Shown here one piece after another: positions 28,040-37,034 of a stretch of DNA of 64,000 bases. The translations under genes were made by a program, and so were the position numbers. Every line of letters begins with the position of its first letter. Position 1 is the first letter of the stretch. This stretch comes from JAXMCK01 sp046349395. Lineage in GTDB: Bacteria > Pseudomonadota > Alphaproteobacteria > Geminicoccales > Geminicoccaceae. The DNA is taken from positions 806,001 through 870,000 of the forward strand of contig JAXMCK010000005.1 of assembly GCA_046349395.1 (NCBI GenBank). The letters are read 5' to 3'. The notes below the pieces were generated by a model, which saw only the letters and a program-made list of their open reading frames with translations, made no database searches and was not told where the DNA came from.

Positions 28040-28113
28040 GGATGACCTGCTTCGGTTGAACCGCTAGCGGGATGGCAACAGGACTATGGCTCGGCTCAGC
28101 ACAAAGCCGAGCG

Positions 28114-28209
28114 CGCGCGCCGAAAAGCTTCCGGCGCGCGACAGCACGTCAGGCGGCCAGGAACGGCCGCGCCGTATGGGCGCAGACCGCCGGCAGAAAA
28201 GGCCGGCGG
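28114..28209 (-). promoter_or_regulatory. Hairpins in the rplL-rpoB spacer
   Basis: Two stems on the minus strand: CCGCCGGC/GCCGGCGG with a 7-nt loop (28209-28187), and CGCGCGCCG... pairing with CGGCGCGCG around a 9-nt loop (28140-28114). Neither has a clear T-run. In other bacteria this spacer holds an attenuator and an RNase III site; the same role is inferred here. Confidence 0.45.
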
Positions 28210-28244
28210 CTGGGCGTTGGTCGAGGTGGGACGACCCAACCCGA

Positions 28245-28631
28245 TTACTTGATCTCCACGGTGGCGCCGGCTGCCTCGAGCTGCGCCTTGATCTTGGCGG
28301 CCTCGTCCTTGGACACGGCCTCCTTGACGGCCTTCGGCGCACCCTCGACGAGATCCTTGGCCTCCTTGAGGCCGAGGTTCGTGATGGCGCGGACCTCCTT
28401 GATGACGTTGATCTTCTGGGCACCGGCGGCGGCCAGGATCACGTCGAACTCGGTCTGCTCCTCGACGGGCTCCGCAGCGGCGGCGGCACCGCCACCGGCG
28501 GGAACGGCAGCCATGGCGACCGGCGCCGCGGCGCTCACGCCCCACTTCTCCTCGAGCAGCTTCGAAAGCTGTGCCGCCTCGAGAACCGTCAGCTTCGACA
28601 GATCCTCGACCAGCTGATCCAGATTGGCCAT
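28245..28631 (-). CDS. rplL: 50S ribosomal protein L7/L12
   Basis: 128 aa from ATG 28631 (MANLDQLVEDLSKLTVLEAAQLSKLLEEKWGV). There is an Ala/Gly-rich hinge around 38-55 and the factor-binding C-domain with KINVIKEVRAITNLGLKEAKDLVEGAPKAVKE. It forms the GTPase-activating stalk with L10 and recruits EF-Tu and EF-G. Confidence 0.99.
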   Translation of the reverse strand: MANLDQLVEDLSKLTVLEAAQLSKLLEEKWGVSAAAPVAMAAVPAGGGAAAAAEPVEEQTEFDVILAAAGAQKINVIKEVRAITNLGLKEAKDLVEGAPKAVKEAVSKDEAAKIKAQLEAAGATVEIK

Positions 28632-28698
28632 CACAGAGTCTCCAGCACCCAACTAAAGCTTTGCATTCCCACGACGACGGGCCTTCGCCCGCCGATCC

Positions 28699-29208
28699 TC
28701 AACCCTTGTCGGCATACGCCGAGAAGACGCGCGCGACCTGACCGGCCGGCGCCTGCAGGACACCGACGAGGCGGCTCGCCGGTGCGGCCAGGAGGCCGAT
28801 CAGCCTGCCCCGCAACTCGTCGAGCGACGGCAGCTCCGACAGCGCCTTAACCGAGGCGGCATCGAGCAGGCTGCCGCCCACCCCGCCGCCGACGACGACG
28901 AGCTTGTCGTTCTTGCGCGCATACTCGATGGCCACCTTCGGGGCGGCCGTCGGATCGACCGAATAGGCGAACGCCGTCGGCCCCTTGAGGATGTCGCGCA
29001 CGGACTCGAACGGCGTGCCTTCCAGCGCGATCTTCGCCAGACGGTTCTTCGCCACCCGGAAACCCGCACCTGCCGCCCGCATGCGGCTGCGGAGGTCGGT
29101 CACCTCCGCGACGGACAGGCCCTTGTAGTGGGTCACGATGAGAACGCCCGCGGACTTGAACGCGGCGTTCAGATCATCGATCTCCTGAGCTTTCTCGGCT
29201 CTGAGCAC
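28699..29208 (-). CDS. rplJ: 50S ribosomal protein L10
   Basis: 169 aa from GTG 29208 with GGAGG 7 nt upstream. The L10 pattern LIVTHYKGLSVAEVTDLRSRMRAAGAGFRVAKNRLAKIALEGT is clear, and the C-terminal helix ends VARVFSAYADKG for L7/L12 dimer binding. The 240-bp upstream region has its own promoter and a long leader, as usual for L10 autoregulation. Confidence 0.98.
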   Translation of the reverse strand: MLRAEKAQEIDDLNAAFKSAGVLIVTHYKGLSVAEVTDLRSRMRAAGAGFRVAKNRLAKIALEGTPFESVRDILKGPTAFAYSVDPTAAPKVAIEYARKNDKLVVVGGGVGGSLLDAASVKALSELPSLDELRGRLIGLLAAPASRLVGVLQAPAGQVARVFSAYADKG

Positions 29209-29384
29209 CCTTGCCTCCGAATACTAACCGCTCCGCCGACGCCCCGGCGCGCACTCCAACAGGCACGACCATCCGGAGCCGTCAGCGATCATCGTTCCAC
29301 CCGGCGGGTGCTCACGACAAGCGCGACCCACGGCCCTTGTCAGGCCCGGGTCCATACGGCACTGGCGTTCCTCGGAGTGCGGCA

Positions 29385-29412
29385 ACATAGTGGCAATCGC
29401 GTGAAGCGCAAG
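29385..29412 (-). promoter_or_regulatory. Promoter for rplJ-rplL-rpoB-rpoC
   Basis: On the minus strand CTTGCG (29412-29407), a 16-bp spacer and CTATGT (29390-29385). Start would fall near 29378, giving a leader of about 170 nt before the rplJ GTG, long enough for an L10 leader; I did not resolve its fold. Confidence 0.55.
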
Positions 29413-29450
29413 CCCCAAACTCGACCACGAACCTCTTTATTCGGCGCCGA

Positions 29451-30146
29451 TCAGGCGCTGAGGCTCGGCACGTCGACCTTCACACCGGGCCCCATCGTCG
29501 AGCTGATGTTGGCCTTCTTCAGGTAGGTGCCCTTGGCACCCGCCGGCTTGGCGCGATTGATCGCGTCGAGGAAGGCCTTCACGTTCGCCACGAGCTTGTC
29601 GGCATCGAAGCTCGCCTTGCCGACGCCGGCATGGACGATGCCCGCCTTCTCGACCCTGAACTGCACCTGACCGCCCTTGGCGGCCTCGACGGCCTCGCGG
29701 ACGTTCGGGGTGACGGTGCCGAGCTTCGGGTTCGGCATCAGGCCGCGCGGGCCCAGCACGCGACCGAGACGACCGACCACGCCCATCATGTCGGGGGTGG
29801 CGATGCAGCGGTCGAAATCGATCTGCCCGGCCTGGACCTGCTCAGCCAGATCCTCCGCACCCACGACATCGGCTCCGGCGGCCTTCGCCTCCTCGGCCTT
29901 GTCGCCCTTGGCGAAAACGGCGACGCGGAGCGTCTTGCCGGTGCCGTGCGGCAGGTTGACGGTGCCGCGGACCATCTGGTCGGCATGCCGCGGATCGACG
30001 CCCAGATTGAGGGCGATCTCGACGGTCTCGTCGAACTTCGCCTTGGCGTTCGACTTCACGAGACCGACCGCCTCGCTCAGCGGATAGGCCTTCGCCCGGT
30101 CGAACGTCGCCTCGGCGGCCTTCAGACGCTTGCCCTGCTTGCTCAT
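29451..30146 (-). CDS. rplA: 50S ribosomal protein L1
   Basis: 231 aa. Segments ETVEIALNLGVDPRHADQMVRGTVNLPHGTGK and GPRGLMPNPKLGTVTPNV are diagnostic. L1 forms the mobile stalk that moves E-site tRNA, and in E. coli represses the rplK-rplA mRNA. It lies 4 bp after rplK. Confidence 0.99.
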   Translation of the reverse strand: MSKQGKRLKAAEATFDRAKAYPLSEAVGLVKSNAKAKFDETVEIALNLGVDPRHADQMVRGTVNLPHGTGKTLRVAVFAKGDKAEEAKAAGADVVGAEDLAEQVQAGQIDFDRCIATPDMMGVVGRLGRVLGPRGLMPNPKLGTVTPNVREAVEAAKGGQVQFRVEKAGIVHAGVGKASFDADKLVANVKAFLDAINRAKPAGAKGTYLKKANISSTMGPGVKVDVPSLSA

Positions 30147-30150
30147 GGCC

Positions 30151-30579
30151 TTACCCCACCACCTCGAGGCCCATCGACCGCGCGGAGCCGATGATCATCT
30201 GCATCGCGGCCTCGACGTCGTTGGCGTTGAGGTCCTTCATCTTCTGCTGGGCGATCTCGCGCACCTGGTCGCGGCTCACCGACCCGGCCTTGGTCCGGCC
30301 CGTCGTCTGGCTGCCCTTGTCCACGCCCGCCGCCTTCTTGAGGAAGTAGCTGACCGGTGGGGTCTTGGTGACGAAGGAGAAGGTGCGGTCACCATAGGCG
30401 GTGATCACGACCGGGATCGGCATGCCGGGCTCGAGGCCCTGGGTGGCCGCGTTGAACTCCTTCACGAACTGCATGATGTTCAGGCCGCGCTGACCCAGCG
30501 CCGGCCCGATCGGCGGCGACGGGTTGGCCTTGCCGGCCGGCACCTGCAGCTTGATGTAACCTGTGATCTTCTTGGCCAT
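30151..30579 (-). CDS. rplK: 50S ribosomal protein L11
   Basis: 142 aa. GYIKLQVPAGKANPSPPIGPALGQRGLNIMQFVKEFN includes the proline hinge that thiostrepton contacts, and the C-domain ends MQMIIGSARSMGLEVVG. L11 is needed for RelA activation and factor binding. It is separated from nusG by 85 bp. Confidence 0.99.
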   Translation of the reverse strand: MAKKITGYIKLQVPAGKANPSPPIGPALGQRGLNIMQFVKEFNAATQGLEPGMPIPVVITAYGDRTFSFVTKTPPVSYFLKKAAGVDKGSQTTGRTKAGSVSRDQVREIAQQKMKDLNANDVEAAMQMIIGSARSMGLEVVG

Positions 30580-30664
30580 CGGCCGTCTTCCCTTGCCTTA
30601 GCGGTCCATGCGCACGCCCGGAGACGCGCTCCCGCCTGCCATCACGAAAAAAGTAGCTCTCTGC

Positions 30665-31201
30665 TCAGACCTTCTCGACCTGCGAGTATTCGAGCTCGAC
30701 AGGTGTCGCCCGACCGAAGATCGACACCGAGACCTTGAGCCGGCCCTTGGCCTCGTCGACCTCCTCCACCACGCCGCTGAACGACGCGAAGGGGCCGTCG
30801 CTGACCCGCACCGTCTCGCCGGTGAGGAAGGCCACGGTCGGCTTCGGATGCTCGATGCCTTCCTGCATCTGGTGGCGCACACGCTCGGCCTCGATGTCCG
30901 GGATCGGCATCGGCTTGCCGCCGGCACCGAGGAAGCCCGTCACCTTCGCCGTGTTGCGCACGAGCGACCAGGTCTCGTCGTTGAGGAACATCTTCACGAG
31001 CACGTAGCCCGGGAAGAACTTGCGCTCGGACTGGACCTTCTTGCCACGGCGGACCTCGACGACCTCCTCCATCGGGACGAGGGCGTCCTCGAACATGGAG
31101 GCCATGCCCTTCTGCTCGGCCTGCTCCATGATCGACTCGCGGACCTTCTTCTCGAAGCCCGAGTAGACGTGGATGATGTACCAGCGCGCCTGCGCGGTCA
31201 T
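30665..31201 (-). CDS. nusG: Transcription termination/antitermination factor NusG
   Basis: 178 aa. NGN domain with ARWYIIHVYSGFEKKVRESI and the FFPGYVLVKM motif at about 62-71. The C-terminal KOW domain has GETVRVSDGPFASFSGVVEEVD. NusG binds the polymerase clamp and bridges to Rho or S10. The ATG overlaps the secE stop as ATGA. Confidence 0.98.
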   Translation of the reverse strand: MTAQARWYIIHVYSGFEKKVRESIMEQAEQKGMASMFEDALVPMEEVVEVRRGKKVQSERKFFPGYVLVKMFLNDETWSLVRNTAKVTGFLGAGGKPMPIPDIEAERVRHQMQEGIEHPKPTVAFLTGETVRVSDGPFASFSGVVEEVDEAKGRLKVSVSIFGRATPVELEYSQVEKV

Positions 31202-31395
31202 GCACCGACTCCGAGCAGCAACTTCACGAGGAACGCCAGGATCTGGTCGGCGAGGAAGAAGAAGAGGGCCGCGAGTGCCGACATGGCGAGCACGCTGGCC
31301 GTGGTGACGACCAGCTCCTTGCGGGACGGCCACGTGACCTTGGCCATCTCCTGGCGCACTTCGCGCACGAACTCTGCAGGCGATACCTTCGCCAT
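31198..31395 (-). CDS. secE: Preprotein translocase subunit SecE
   Basis: 65 aa, the short single-TM form. An amphipathic N-terminal helix FVREVRQEMAKVTWPSRKE (with the conserved W-P-S-R) leads to one membrane helix at about 33-60. It clamps SecY. It is coupled to nusG and follows tRNA-Trp by 43 bp, the usual tRNA-Trp-secE-nusG order. Confidence 0.97.
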   Translation of the reverse strand: MAKVSPAEFVREVRQEMAKVTWPSRKELVVTTASVLAMSALAALFFFLADQILAFLVKLLLGVGA

Positions 31396-31438
31396 CTCTG
31401 AAACCGTCCCGTTGCCGCCGAACCCGCCAGCGGAAGGC

Positions 31439-31514
31439 TGGCAGGAGTGGAGGGGCTCGAACCCCCAACCCCCGGTTTTGGAGACCGGTGCTCTACCAGT
31501 TGAGCTACACTCCT
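31439..31514 (-). tRNA. tRNA-Trp(CCA)
   Basis: 76 nt including encoded CCA. Acceptor AGGAGTG/CACTCCT pairs, anticodon loop CTCCAAA gives CCA, and the T-arm has GGTTCGAGCCC. It lies between tuf copy 2 and secE. Confidence 0.97.
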
Positions 31515-31633
31515 AGACGCCCACCCGTTCGCGCGGCCGTTACGTGGGCGGCCCGCCCGCCGATCCTGGTTCCGCGGGCGGCCGCATGGCCGCGGTCGCG
31601 CACCCCGAGGGCCGACGGCAGGGGAGCGGTACT

Positions 31634-31664
31634 AAAGAAGAAGAGGGGCCGCCGCAAGCCCCTC
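31634..31664 (-). terminator. Terminator after tuf copy 2
   Basis: On the minus strand a perfect 7-bp stem GAGGGGC/GCCCCTC with an 8-nt loop, followed by TTCTTCTTT. It is 33 bp past the tuf stop and upstream of tRNA-Trp, so tuf transcripts would end here at least in part. Confidence 0.65.
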
Positions 31665-31696
31665 CCCTGTCACGTAGATCGGATCCGTCGTCGCGT

Positions 31697-32887
<1,191 letters not shown>

Positions 32888-32957
32888 CGACGGCTCCCGC
32901 TCAGACGCCCGCGGTCGCGGCGGCTGACTCTATGGTTGACCAAGCCTGCCCAGCGGC

Positions 32958-33031
<74 letters not shown>

Positions 33032-33071
33032 CCGCCGCCGACATCGCGTCTTCGCACCTTCTTGTACGGGT

Positions 33072-33157
33072 TGGTGGAGGGGGTAGGATTCGAACCTACG
33101 TACACTGACGTGGGCAGATTTACAGTCTGCTGCCTTTAACCACTCGGCCACCCCTCC
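33072..33157 (-). tRNA. tRNA-Tyr(GTA)
   Basis: 86 nt with CCA encoded and a long variable arm, class II. Acceptor GGAGGGG/CCCCTCC, anticodon loop CTGTAAA (GTA), T-arm GGTTCGAATCC. It is the first gene of the tRNA-tuf-secE transcription unit. Confidence 0.97.
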
Positions 33158-33191
33158 CTAGCCAATTGGCCCGGGGGCGAAAACGCCGGCG

Positions 33192-33220
33192 GAATATGGT
33201 TGTTCGCTCAACCTTGTCAA
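33192..33220 (-). promoter_or_regulatory. Promoter for tRNA-Tyr-tRNA-Gly-tuf
   Basis: On the minus strand TTGACA (33220-33215), 17-bp spacer, ATATTC (33197-33192). The start would be about 28 nt before the mature tRNA-Tyr. It faces away from the rRNA methyltransferase gene whose chosen start is 25 bp to the right. Confidence 0.75.
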
Positions 33221-33244
33221 CGACGAAGCCGGCCCGGAGACATC

Positions 33245-34012
33245 TTGCCCCGACATCATCCTCGTCAGCAGGCGCGCCAGGGCCATCGCCCCGCGACGCC
33301 GACCGGCCGCATCCTGCTCTATGGCCAGCACGCCGTCACGGCCGGCCTCGCCAACCCCGACCGACCTCTCGTCCGCCTGTGGGCGACGGAAGAGGCGCTG
33401 GCCCGGCTCGACACGAGGCGTACCGTGCCGACCGAAAAGGTGCAGGGCAGCGCCCTCGTCCGCCATGTGGGTGACGCGCCGCATCAGGGCCTGGTGCTCG
33501 AAGTCGGCCCGCTGCCGCCCCGGAGTCTGGCCGACATCGATCCCGGCCCCGACCGCCCTGCCCTGGTCCTGGCGCTGGACCGCGTCACCGACCCCCGCAA
33601 TCTCGGCGCCATCCTGCGCACGGCCGCCGCGACCGGGGTCGCCGGCGTGATCCTGCCCGGCCGCCACAGTGCGGAATTGAACGGTGCCTGCGCCAAGGCC
33701 GCCTCGGGCGCCCTCGACCTCGTCCCCATCGTCGAGGCCGGCAACCTCGCCCGCAGCCTTGCCGAGCTGAAGCAGCGCAACTTCTGGCTCTGCGGCCTCG
33801 ACGGCGATGCCCCTGACGTTCTGGAGACCCTCGACCTGCCCCCTCGCCTCGTCCTGGTCCTCGGCAGCGAAGGCGAAGGCATGCGCCGGCTCGTCGCCGA
33901 GAGCTGCGACTACCGCGCCCGCCTCGCCATCGAAGGTGTGGAGAGCCTCAACGTCGCCGTCGCCGCCGGCATCGCCCTCTACGTCACCGCCCGCAAGCTG
34001 AAGCCAACTTAG
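33245..34012 (+). CDS. rlmB: 23S rRNA (guanosine-2'-O)-methyltransferase, RlmB/TrmH (SpoU) family
   Basis: 255 aa from TTG 33245, which has GGAGA 4 nt upstream; the frame opens earlier at TTG 33200, but that start lies inside the tRNA-Tyr promoter. An N-terminal substrate-binding domain begins ILLYGQHAVTAGLANP. SpoU motifs follow: DRVTDPRNLGAILRTA (motif 1), LVLVLGSEGEGMRRLV (motif 2) and GVESLNVAVAAGIALY (motif 3), which form the trefoil-knot SAM site. RlmB methylates G2251 of the P loop; other family members act on tRNA, so the exact target is inferred from domain order and length. Confidence 0.85.
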   Translation: MPRHHPRQQARQGHRPATPTGRILLYGQHAVTAGLANPDRPLVRLWATEEALARLDTRRTVPTEKVQGSALVRHVGDAPHQGLVLEVGPLPPRSLADIDPGPDRPALVLALDRVTDPRNLGAILRTAAATGVAGVILPGRHSAELNGACAKAASGALDLVPIVEAGNLARSLAELKQRNFWLCGLDGDAPDVLETLDLPPRLVLVLGSEGEGMRRLVAESCDYRARLAIEGVESLNVAVAAGIALYVTARKLKPT

Positions 34013-34067
34013 GGCCGCCCCCTCGCCTTGCCCGATGGGGCGGTCGCCCGTACGATCAATGCGACGC

Positions 34068-34143
34068 GCCGGCGTAGCTCAGCTGGTAGAGCATCCGCCT
34101 TGTAAGCGGGAGGTCGGGGGTTCAAGTCCCTCCGCCGGCACCA
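34068..34143 (+). tRNA. tRNA-Thr(TGT), integration site
   Basis: 76 nt with encoded CCA. Acceptor GCCGGCG/CGCCGGC, anticodon loop CTTGTAA (TGT), T-arm GGTTCAAGTCC. Its last 45 nt plus one base form attL of the element at 34.1-42.0 kb. The gene is intact, so the element restored the 3' end on integration. Confidence 0.98.
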
Positions 34144-34144
34144 C
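34099..34144 (+). repeat. attL, 46-bp direct repeat
   Basis: Runs from CTTGTAAGCGGG in the anticodon loop to ACCAC just past the tRNA-Thr 3' end. It is identical to 41989-42034; the bases on either side differ. Confidence 0.95.
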
Positions 34145-34187
34145 AACTTCAATGGCTTAGGTCATAGCTTGGGACAGACTCGGCTGG

Positions 34188-34210
34188 TTGGGTCACAGGC
34201 TGGGTCACAA
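34188..34210 (+). repeat. Paired arm-type repeats near attL
   Basis: TTGGGTCACAG (34188-34198) and CTGGGTCACAA (34200-34210), two copies with a 12-bp period. The same doublet in the same orientation occurs near attR. Probable integrase arm-binding sites. The rest of 34145-34427 holds no convincing gene. Confidence 0.6.
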
Positions 34211-34427
34211 AGTGCCGCACATTGAAGCCTCAGCCTCACCTGCGATGTCGTAGCCGATCGGCCTTGCAGGGTCGGAAGGCGTGCGCGTCTAAGGACGCCG
34301 AACCCATCGACAAGCTACCTGCTGCTGCGCTCGCCCACATGGTCTTGCTGCCTGCCGCCCATCTTGACCGTCCGCCCGGTCAGCCTCGGGCCTTCGATGG
34401 GCTATCTTGATAGTCGCGGCGCCCACA

Positions 34428-34844
34428 TCATGCCCCAGGTCGCGACCTCTCCACATACCTTGCGAAGCGGTCGAGGATCGCCTGCCAGCCACTGCGCTGC
34501 TGCTCTACCGTGTGGGTGGTCTCGGCATCGAAGGTCACGCGCACCCTGACACCCTCCGGCGCTTGCGCAAACTCGACGCGAGCCCTGCGATCCCCGAAGG
34601 CGTACTCGATCAACTCCAGCGGAACGACCTTCGTGTAGGTGCCGGCGAAGTCGAAGCCCATGCTGCCATTCTTCGCTTCCATTCGCGACGAGAAGGCACC
34701 GCCCTCGCGCAGATCGACCGATGCGCTCGTGGTGTGCCAATCGTCCGATGCCGCGTTCCAAGCGCAGATGTCTTCGGGCGTCGTGTAGGCGCGCCACACC
34801 TCGGCGATGGGCGCGTCGACATTGGTCTCAACCGTGATCTGCAT
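34428..34844 (-). CDS. SRPBCC (AHSA1-like) domain protein
   Basis: 138 aa from ATG 34844 with GAGGAG 9 nt upstream. The start QITVETNVDAPIAEVWRAYT and the GTYTKVVPLELIEYAFGDRRARVEF segment are typical of the AHSA1/START-like fold, a hydrophobic-ligand cavity used in polyketide cyclases and stress proteins; the C-terminal GWQAILDRFARYVE helix closes it. Ligand unknown. It is the cargo gene nearest attL and runs opposite to the membrane protein to its right. Such genes are common chromosomal accessories, so this may be passenger cargo rather than part of element biology. Confidence 0.8.
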   Translation of the reverse strand: MQITVETNVDAPIAEVWRAYTTPEDICAWNAASDDWHTTSASVDLREGGAFSSRMEAKNGSMGFDFAGTYTKVVPLELIEYAFGDRRARVEFAQAPEGVRVRVTFDAETTHTVEQQRSGWQAILDRFARYVERSRPGA

Positions 34845-35066
34845 GGGTCTTCTCCTCGCTACTCGCGGTGAATGACGAACCCGCACCGCCGCGTAGATGG
34901 CCGATGATGCTGCACGGGTATACCAAGCGGCTCTGTATGGAGCAGCGCTGGGCATGCGGATATAGGGGCGAGCAGAACCGGATCTTGGTGTCCGTGGCGG
35001 AGCGGGATTAGGTTGAGGCAAGCGCGCGGCCCGACGTGCTGCGGCGATTGGCTGTCTGCACCGACG

Positions 35067-35786
35067 ATGAATCTCAGTCGAGGTCTATTCCGAGCTTGGC
35101 TTGTCCTCTCCGTGGCATGGTTCCTTTGCGTCGCCGTGTTTACGTCCCCTATGTTCATCGATCGCTACCAGCGCGCCGTGCCCAAAACTGCCGTGAATGA
35201 CGAGCATGGCAGCACCGCTGTTTTGGAAGAGCAGACTGGCGAGTGGATACCGTGTCCTGTTGAGACGATTGGAACTCAAGCGTTCGCGTACCAAAGGCAG
35301 TGGACAGCGGAAACTCAAAATGCTGCCGGCCTTATCGTTGCCAAGCTGGCAGACGGTCAAGTAATCGAGTTCCGGCCCGATGCATCGAAGGAAACCATTC
35401 AGAGGTTCGCCACAATACAATATTCATCCAAGGACGGGCCATGGACGAACTATCGTCCCGAAGGAACTTCGGCCGCTCCCAATGACGACATCGCCGGCCG
35501 GGCGGAGCAACGCGGCCCGACAACTGAGCCGATCGAACGTCCGTTGACGCGTGAGTCGCTGCTGGCAAGTCCATTCATCCGCTACTTGTTGCCCTATTCG
35601 GCTTTAGATGACCGAACCTTCCATGACGAAATGGCATTGCGGTGTGACACTATTGTTCAAGAAAAATCGCGTCTACGCAAGTTAGAGATAGGGAAATTCA
35701 CATCGTTCTTGATAGCGCCACCTTTGCTTCTATTTCTGCTCGGATTCGCTACGCTTTGGATTGTTGCTGGCTTTCGTGCACGGTAA
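35067..35786 (+). CDS. Two-TM protein of unknown function (element cargo)
   Basis: 239 aa from ATG 35067. An N-terminal membrane helix (about 9-29) is followed by a 160-residue, probably periplasmic, domain. That domain has the segments EEQTGEWIPCPVETIG and GQVIEFRPDASKETIQRFATIQY. A C-terminal membrane helix (about 210-235) ends in AGFRAR. I do not recognise the soluble domain. It is the only + strand gene inside the element and is visibly lower in GC than its surroundings, so it was probably acquired separately. Its position beside attL is where satellites often carry variable cargo such as defence or exclusion factors; that is inference. Confidence 0.7.
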   Translation: MNLSRGLFRAWLVLSVAWFLCVAVFTSPMFIDRYQRAVPKTAVNDEHGSTAVLEEQTGEWIPCPVETIGTQAFAYQRQWTAETQNAAGLIVAKLADGQVIEFRPDASKETIQRFATIQYSSKDGPWTNYRPEGTSAAPNDDIAGRAEQRGPTTEPIERPLTRESLLASPFIRYLLPYSALDDRTFHDEMALRCDTIVQEKSRLRKLEIGKFTSFLIAPPLLLFLLGFATLWIVAGFRAR

Positions 35787-35834
35787 TGCGCGTAGGCATT
35801 TCTCACGTCTGAGCCTATTCTGCGCGAGTTCCCA

Positions 35835-36032
35835 TCAGGTATCTTGCCTGGAGGCATTCGATTGAAGCAATTCGCGGAGCAATCGTTTAGCGAGAAATTC
35901 CGCATTCAGGCTACCAATTTGTGTGCTCTTGTCACCATATGCAGAAGTTACGTATAACATTTTGTTACTCACGCGGTAGCGACCAGAGTAAGTCTTACCG
36001 TTATATTCCACGGAGAAATCGTAGTAGTTCAC
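35835..36032 (-). CDS. Small unknown protein, 65 aa
   Basis: Starts at GTG 36032 with GGAGG 8 nt upstream; a GTG five codons earlier is possible. The sequence begins VNYYDFSVEYNGKTYSGRYRV and continues with SAYGDKSTQIGSL before a basic helix AEFLAKRLLRELL. The beta-rich N-terminal half looks like a small single-domain fold. Low GC. It is the last gene of the element's minus-strand run, 57 bp after the HGGxSTG-like gene. Confidence 0.65.
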   Translation of the reverse strand: MNYYDFSVEYNGKTYSGRYRVSNKMLYVTSAYGDKSTQIGSLNAEFLAKRLLRELLQSNASRQDT

Positions 36033-36088
36033 GCCCTGTTCCTCCACGGTGGCATTTCACCCGCCGAAGTTGCTTCGATACTCAGACG

Positions 36089-36355
36089 CTACTCACAACG
36101 CAATGTTGCGTCGGTCATTCGCAGCAGTTCAAGGTAATGCCGTACCGTTATCCGCCACGCCTTTGTAAGTTTGCCATGCTGGTACCGCCCGTTCCGCTCG
36201 CCACATGGCGCCCCGCCCTTTCCGCCGTGCATGCGACATACGCCCTTCCCACGCAGCGCTGGCGCCCGGCAGGGCTGCCTCGTGCGCTTCGATTTTGCCC
36301 TGCAACGGGGCGCTGCATTCATCATTTCGACAAGGTGCAAGGGGTTGATGGGCAC
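36089..36355 (-). CDS. HGGxSTG-like small protein
   Basis: 88 aa from GTG 36355, which overlaps the previous stop by one base (TAGTG). Core CRAKSKRTRQPCRAPALRGKG is followed by CRMHGGKGGAPCGERNGRYQHG, the Cys/His-rich pattern of HGGxSTG-type proteins often found in phages and islands. The paired Cys and His suggest metal binding. Function is not established; a role in DNA packaging or DNA handling has not been demonstrated as far as I know. Confidence 0.75.
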   Translation of the reverse strand: MPINPLHLVEMMNAAPRCRAKSKRTRQPCRAPALRGKGVCRMHGGKGGAPCGERNGRYQHGKLTKAWRITVRHYLELLRMTDATLRCE

Positions 36356-36759
36356 TACCCCTCTCCGTCATCTGCCGTGAAGCGCCGCACCTGAACGACC
36401 ACGGCGCCGCCCTTCGCACCGCCCCGCAAGCGCGCCAGCGCCTCGGCTGCCTGGATCGCGCGGCAGGTCAGACGGTCGGCCATCTTGAGATGATCGTGCC
36501 TGAAGCGGTCGACTTGCTGACGCCGGCCCGCCGCAATCTCTGAGGCTGCCGCGTCGGTGAGCGCCACGAACAGGGCGCCGATCCGGGCTTCTATTGCATT
36601 CCCGAGATTGAGATCGGCGACCTCGGCCAGCGCGTCGGCCTCGCCTTGCGGACCGGAGCCGCGGGCCTGGGCAATGAGGCGCCCGGCCGAAACTACTGGC
36701 GACCTCGCTTGCACCGGCACGGTCACGGCATTGTCCGCCGCTTCTATCGTCTGCTTCAT
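36355..36759 (-). CDS. Unknown 134-aa element protein
   Basis: Starts at ATG 36759, overlapping the upstream stop as ATGA, and ends one base into the next gene. The middle, DALAEVADLNLGNAIEARIGALFVALTDAAASEIAAGRRQQVDRF, is likely helical and is followed by DHLKMADRLTCRAIQAAEALARLRGG. No catalytic motif seen. Operon position suggests a small accessory protein of the replication module. Confidence 0.65.
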   Translation of the reverse strand: MKQTIEAADNAVTVPVQARSPVVSAGRLIAQARGSGPQGEADALAEVADLNLGNAIEARIGALFVALTDAAASEIAAGRRQQVDRFRHDHLKMADRLTCRAIQAAEALARLRGGAKGGAVVVQVRRFTADDGEG

Positions 36760-37034
36760 TCCGTTGCACTCCGCCCCGTCATACCGTCGTATGAACGCCA
36801 ATAACAATCCGCGCACAGATCAAAGGGAGCCAACGGCCCAAGCTGGTGACAGGACCCACAGCACCCGTACGGCCACATGCCCACGGGCAGGGTCGCGACT
36901 AGATCGGCCTTCCTGAGGCGGATCTCCGGTAGGGCGGCTGGCGGCAGGTCGCCACGGCAGTAGAGGTCGGCCCCATCCGTCCGGACGACTACACCCGCCT
37001 CGCATATCCGACGCAGCACCGCGGAGGCGCTCAT
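36756..37034 (-). CDS. TubC-docking-like domain plus zinc ribbon, 92 aa
   Basis: The N-terminal 50 residues (LRRICEAGVVVRTDGADLYCRG, then IRLRKADLVATL) resemble the TubC N-terminal docking-domain pattern. That pattern also occurs in mobile-element proteins next to primases. The rest has CCGSC and CADC separated by a short loop, a probable zinc ribbon. It overlaps the DUF3631 gene by ATGA and so is coupled to it; a partner or substrate-recognition role for that ATPase is inferred. Confidence 0.65.
   Translation of the reverse strand: MSASAVLRRICEAGVVVRTDGADLYCRGDLPPAALPEIRLRKADLVATLPVGMWPYGCCGSCHQLGPLAPFDLCADCYWRSYDGMTGRSATE

Noticed and set aside
33200..33244. N-terminal extension of the rRNA methyltransferase from TTG 33200
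   Set aside because: It would begin inside the tRNA-Tyr promoter and adds a sequence unlike the family; TTG 33245 has a good ribosome site.
34222..34410. 62-codon + strand frame just inside attL
   Set aside because: No ribosome site or recognisable pattern; the region is better explained as integrase-binding DNA.
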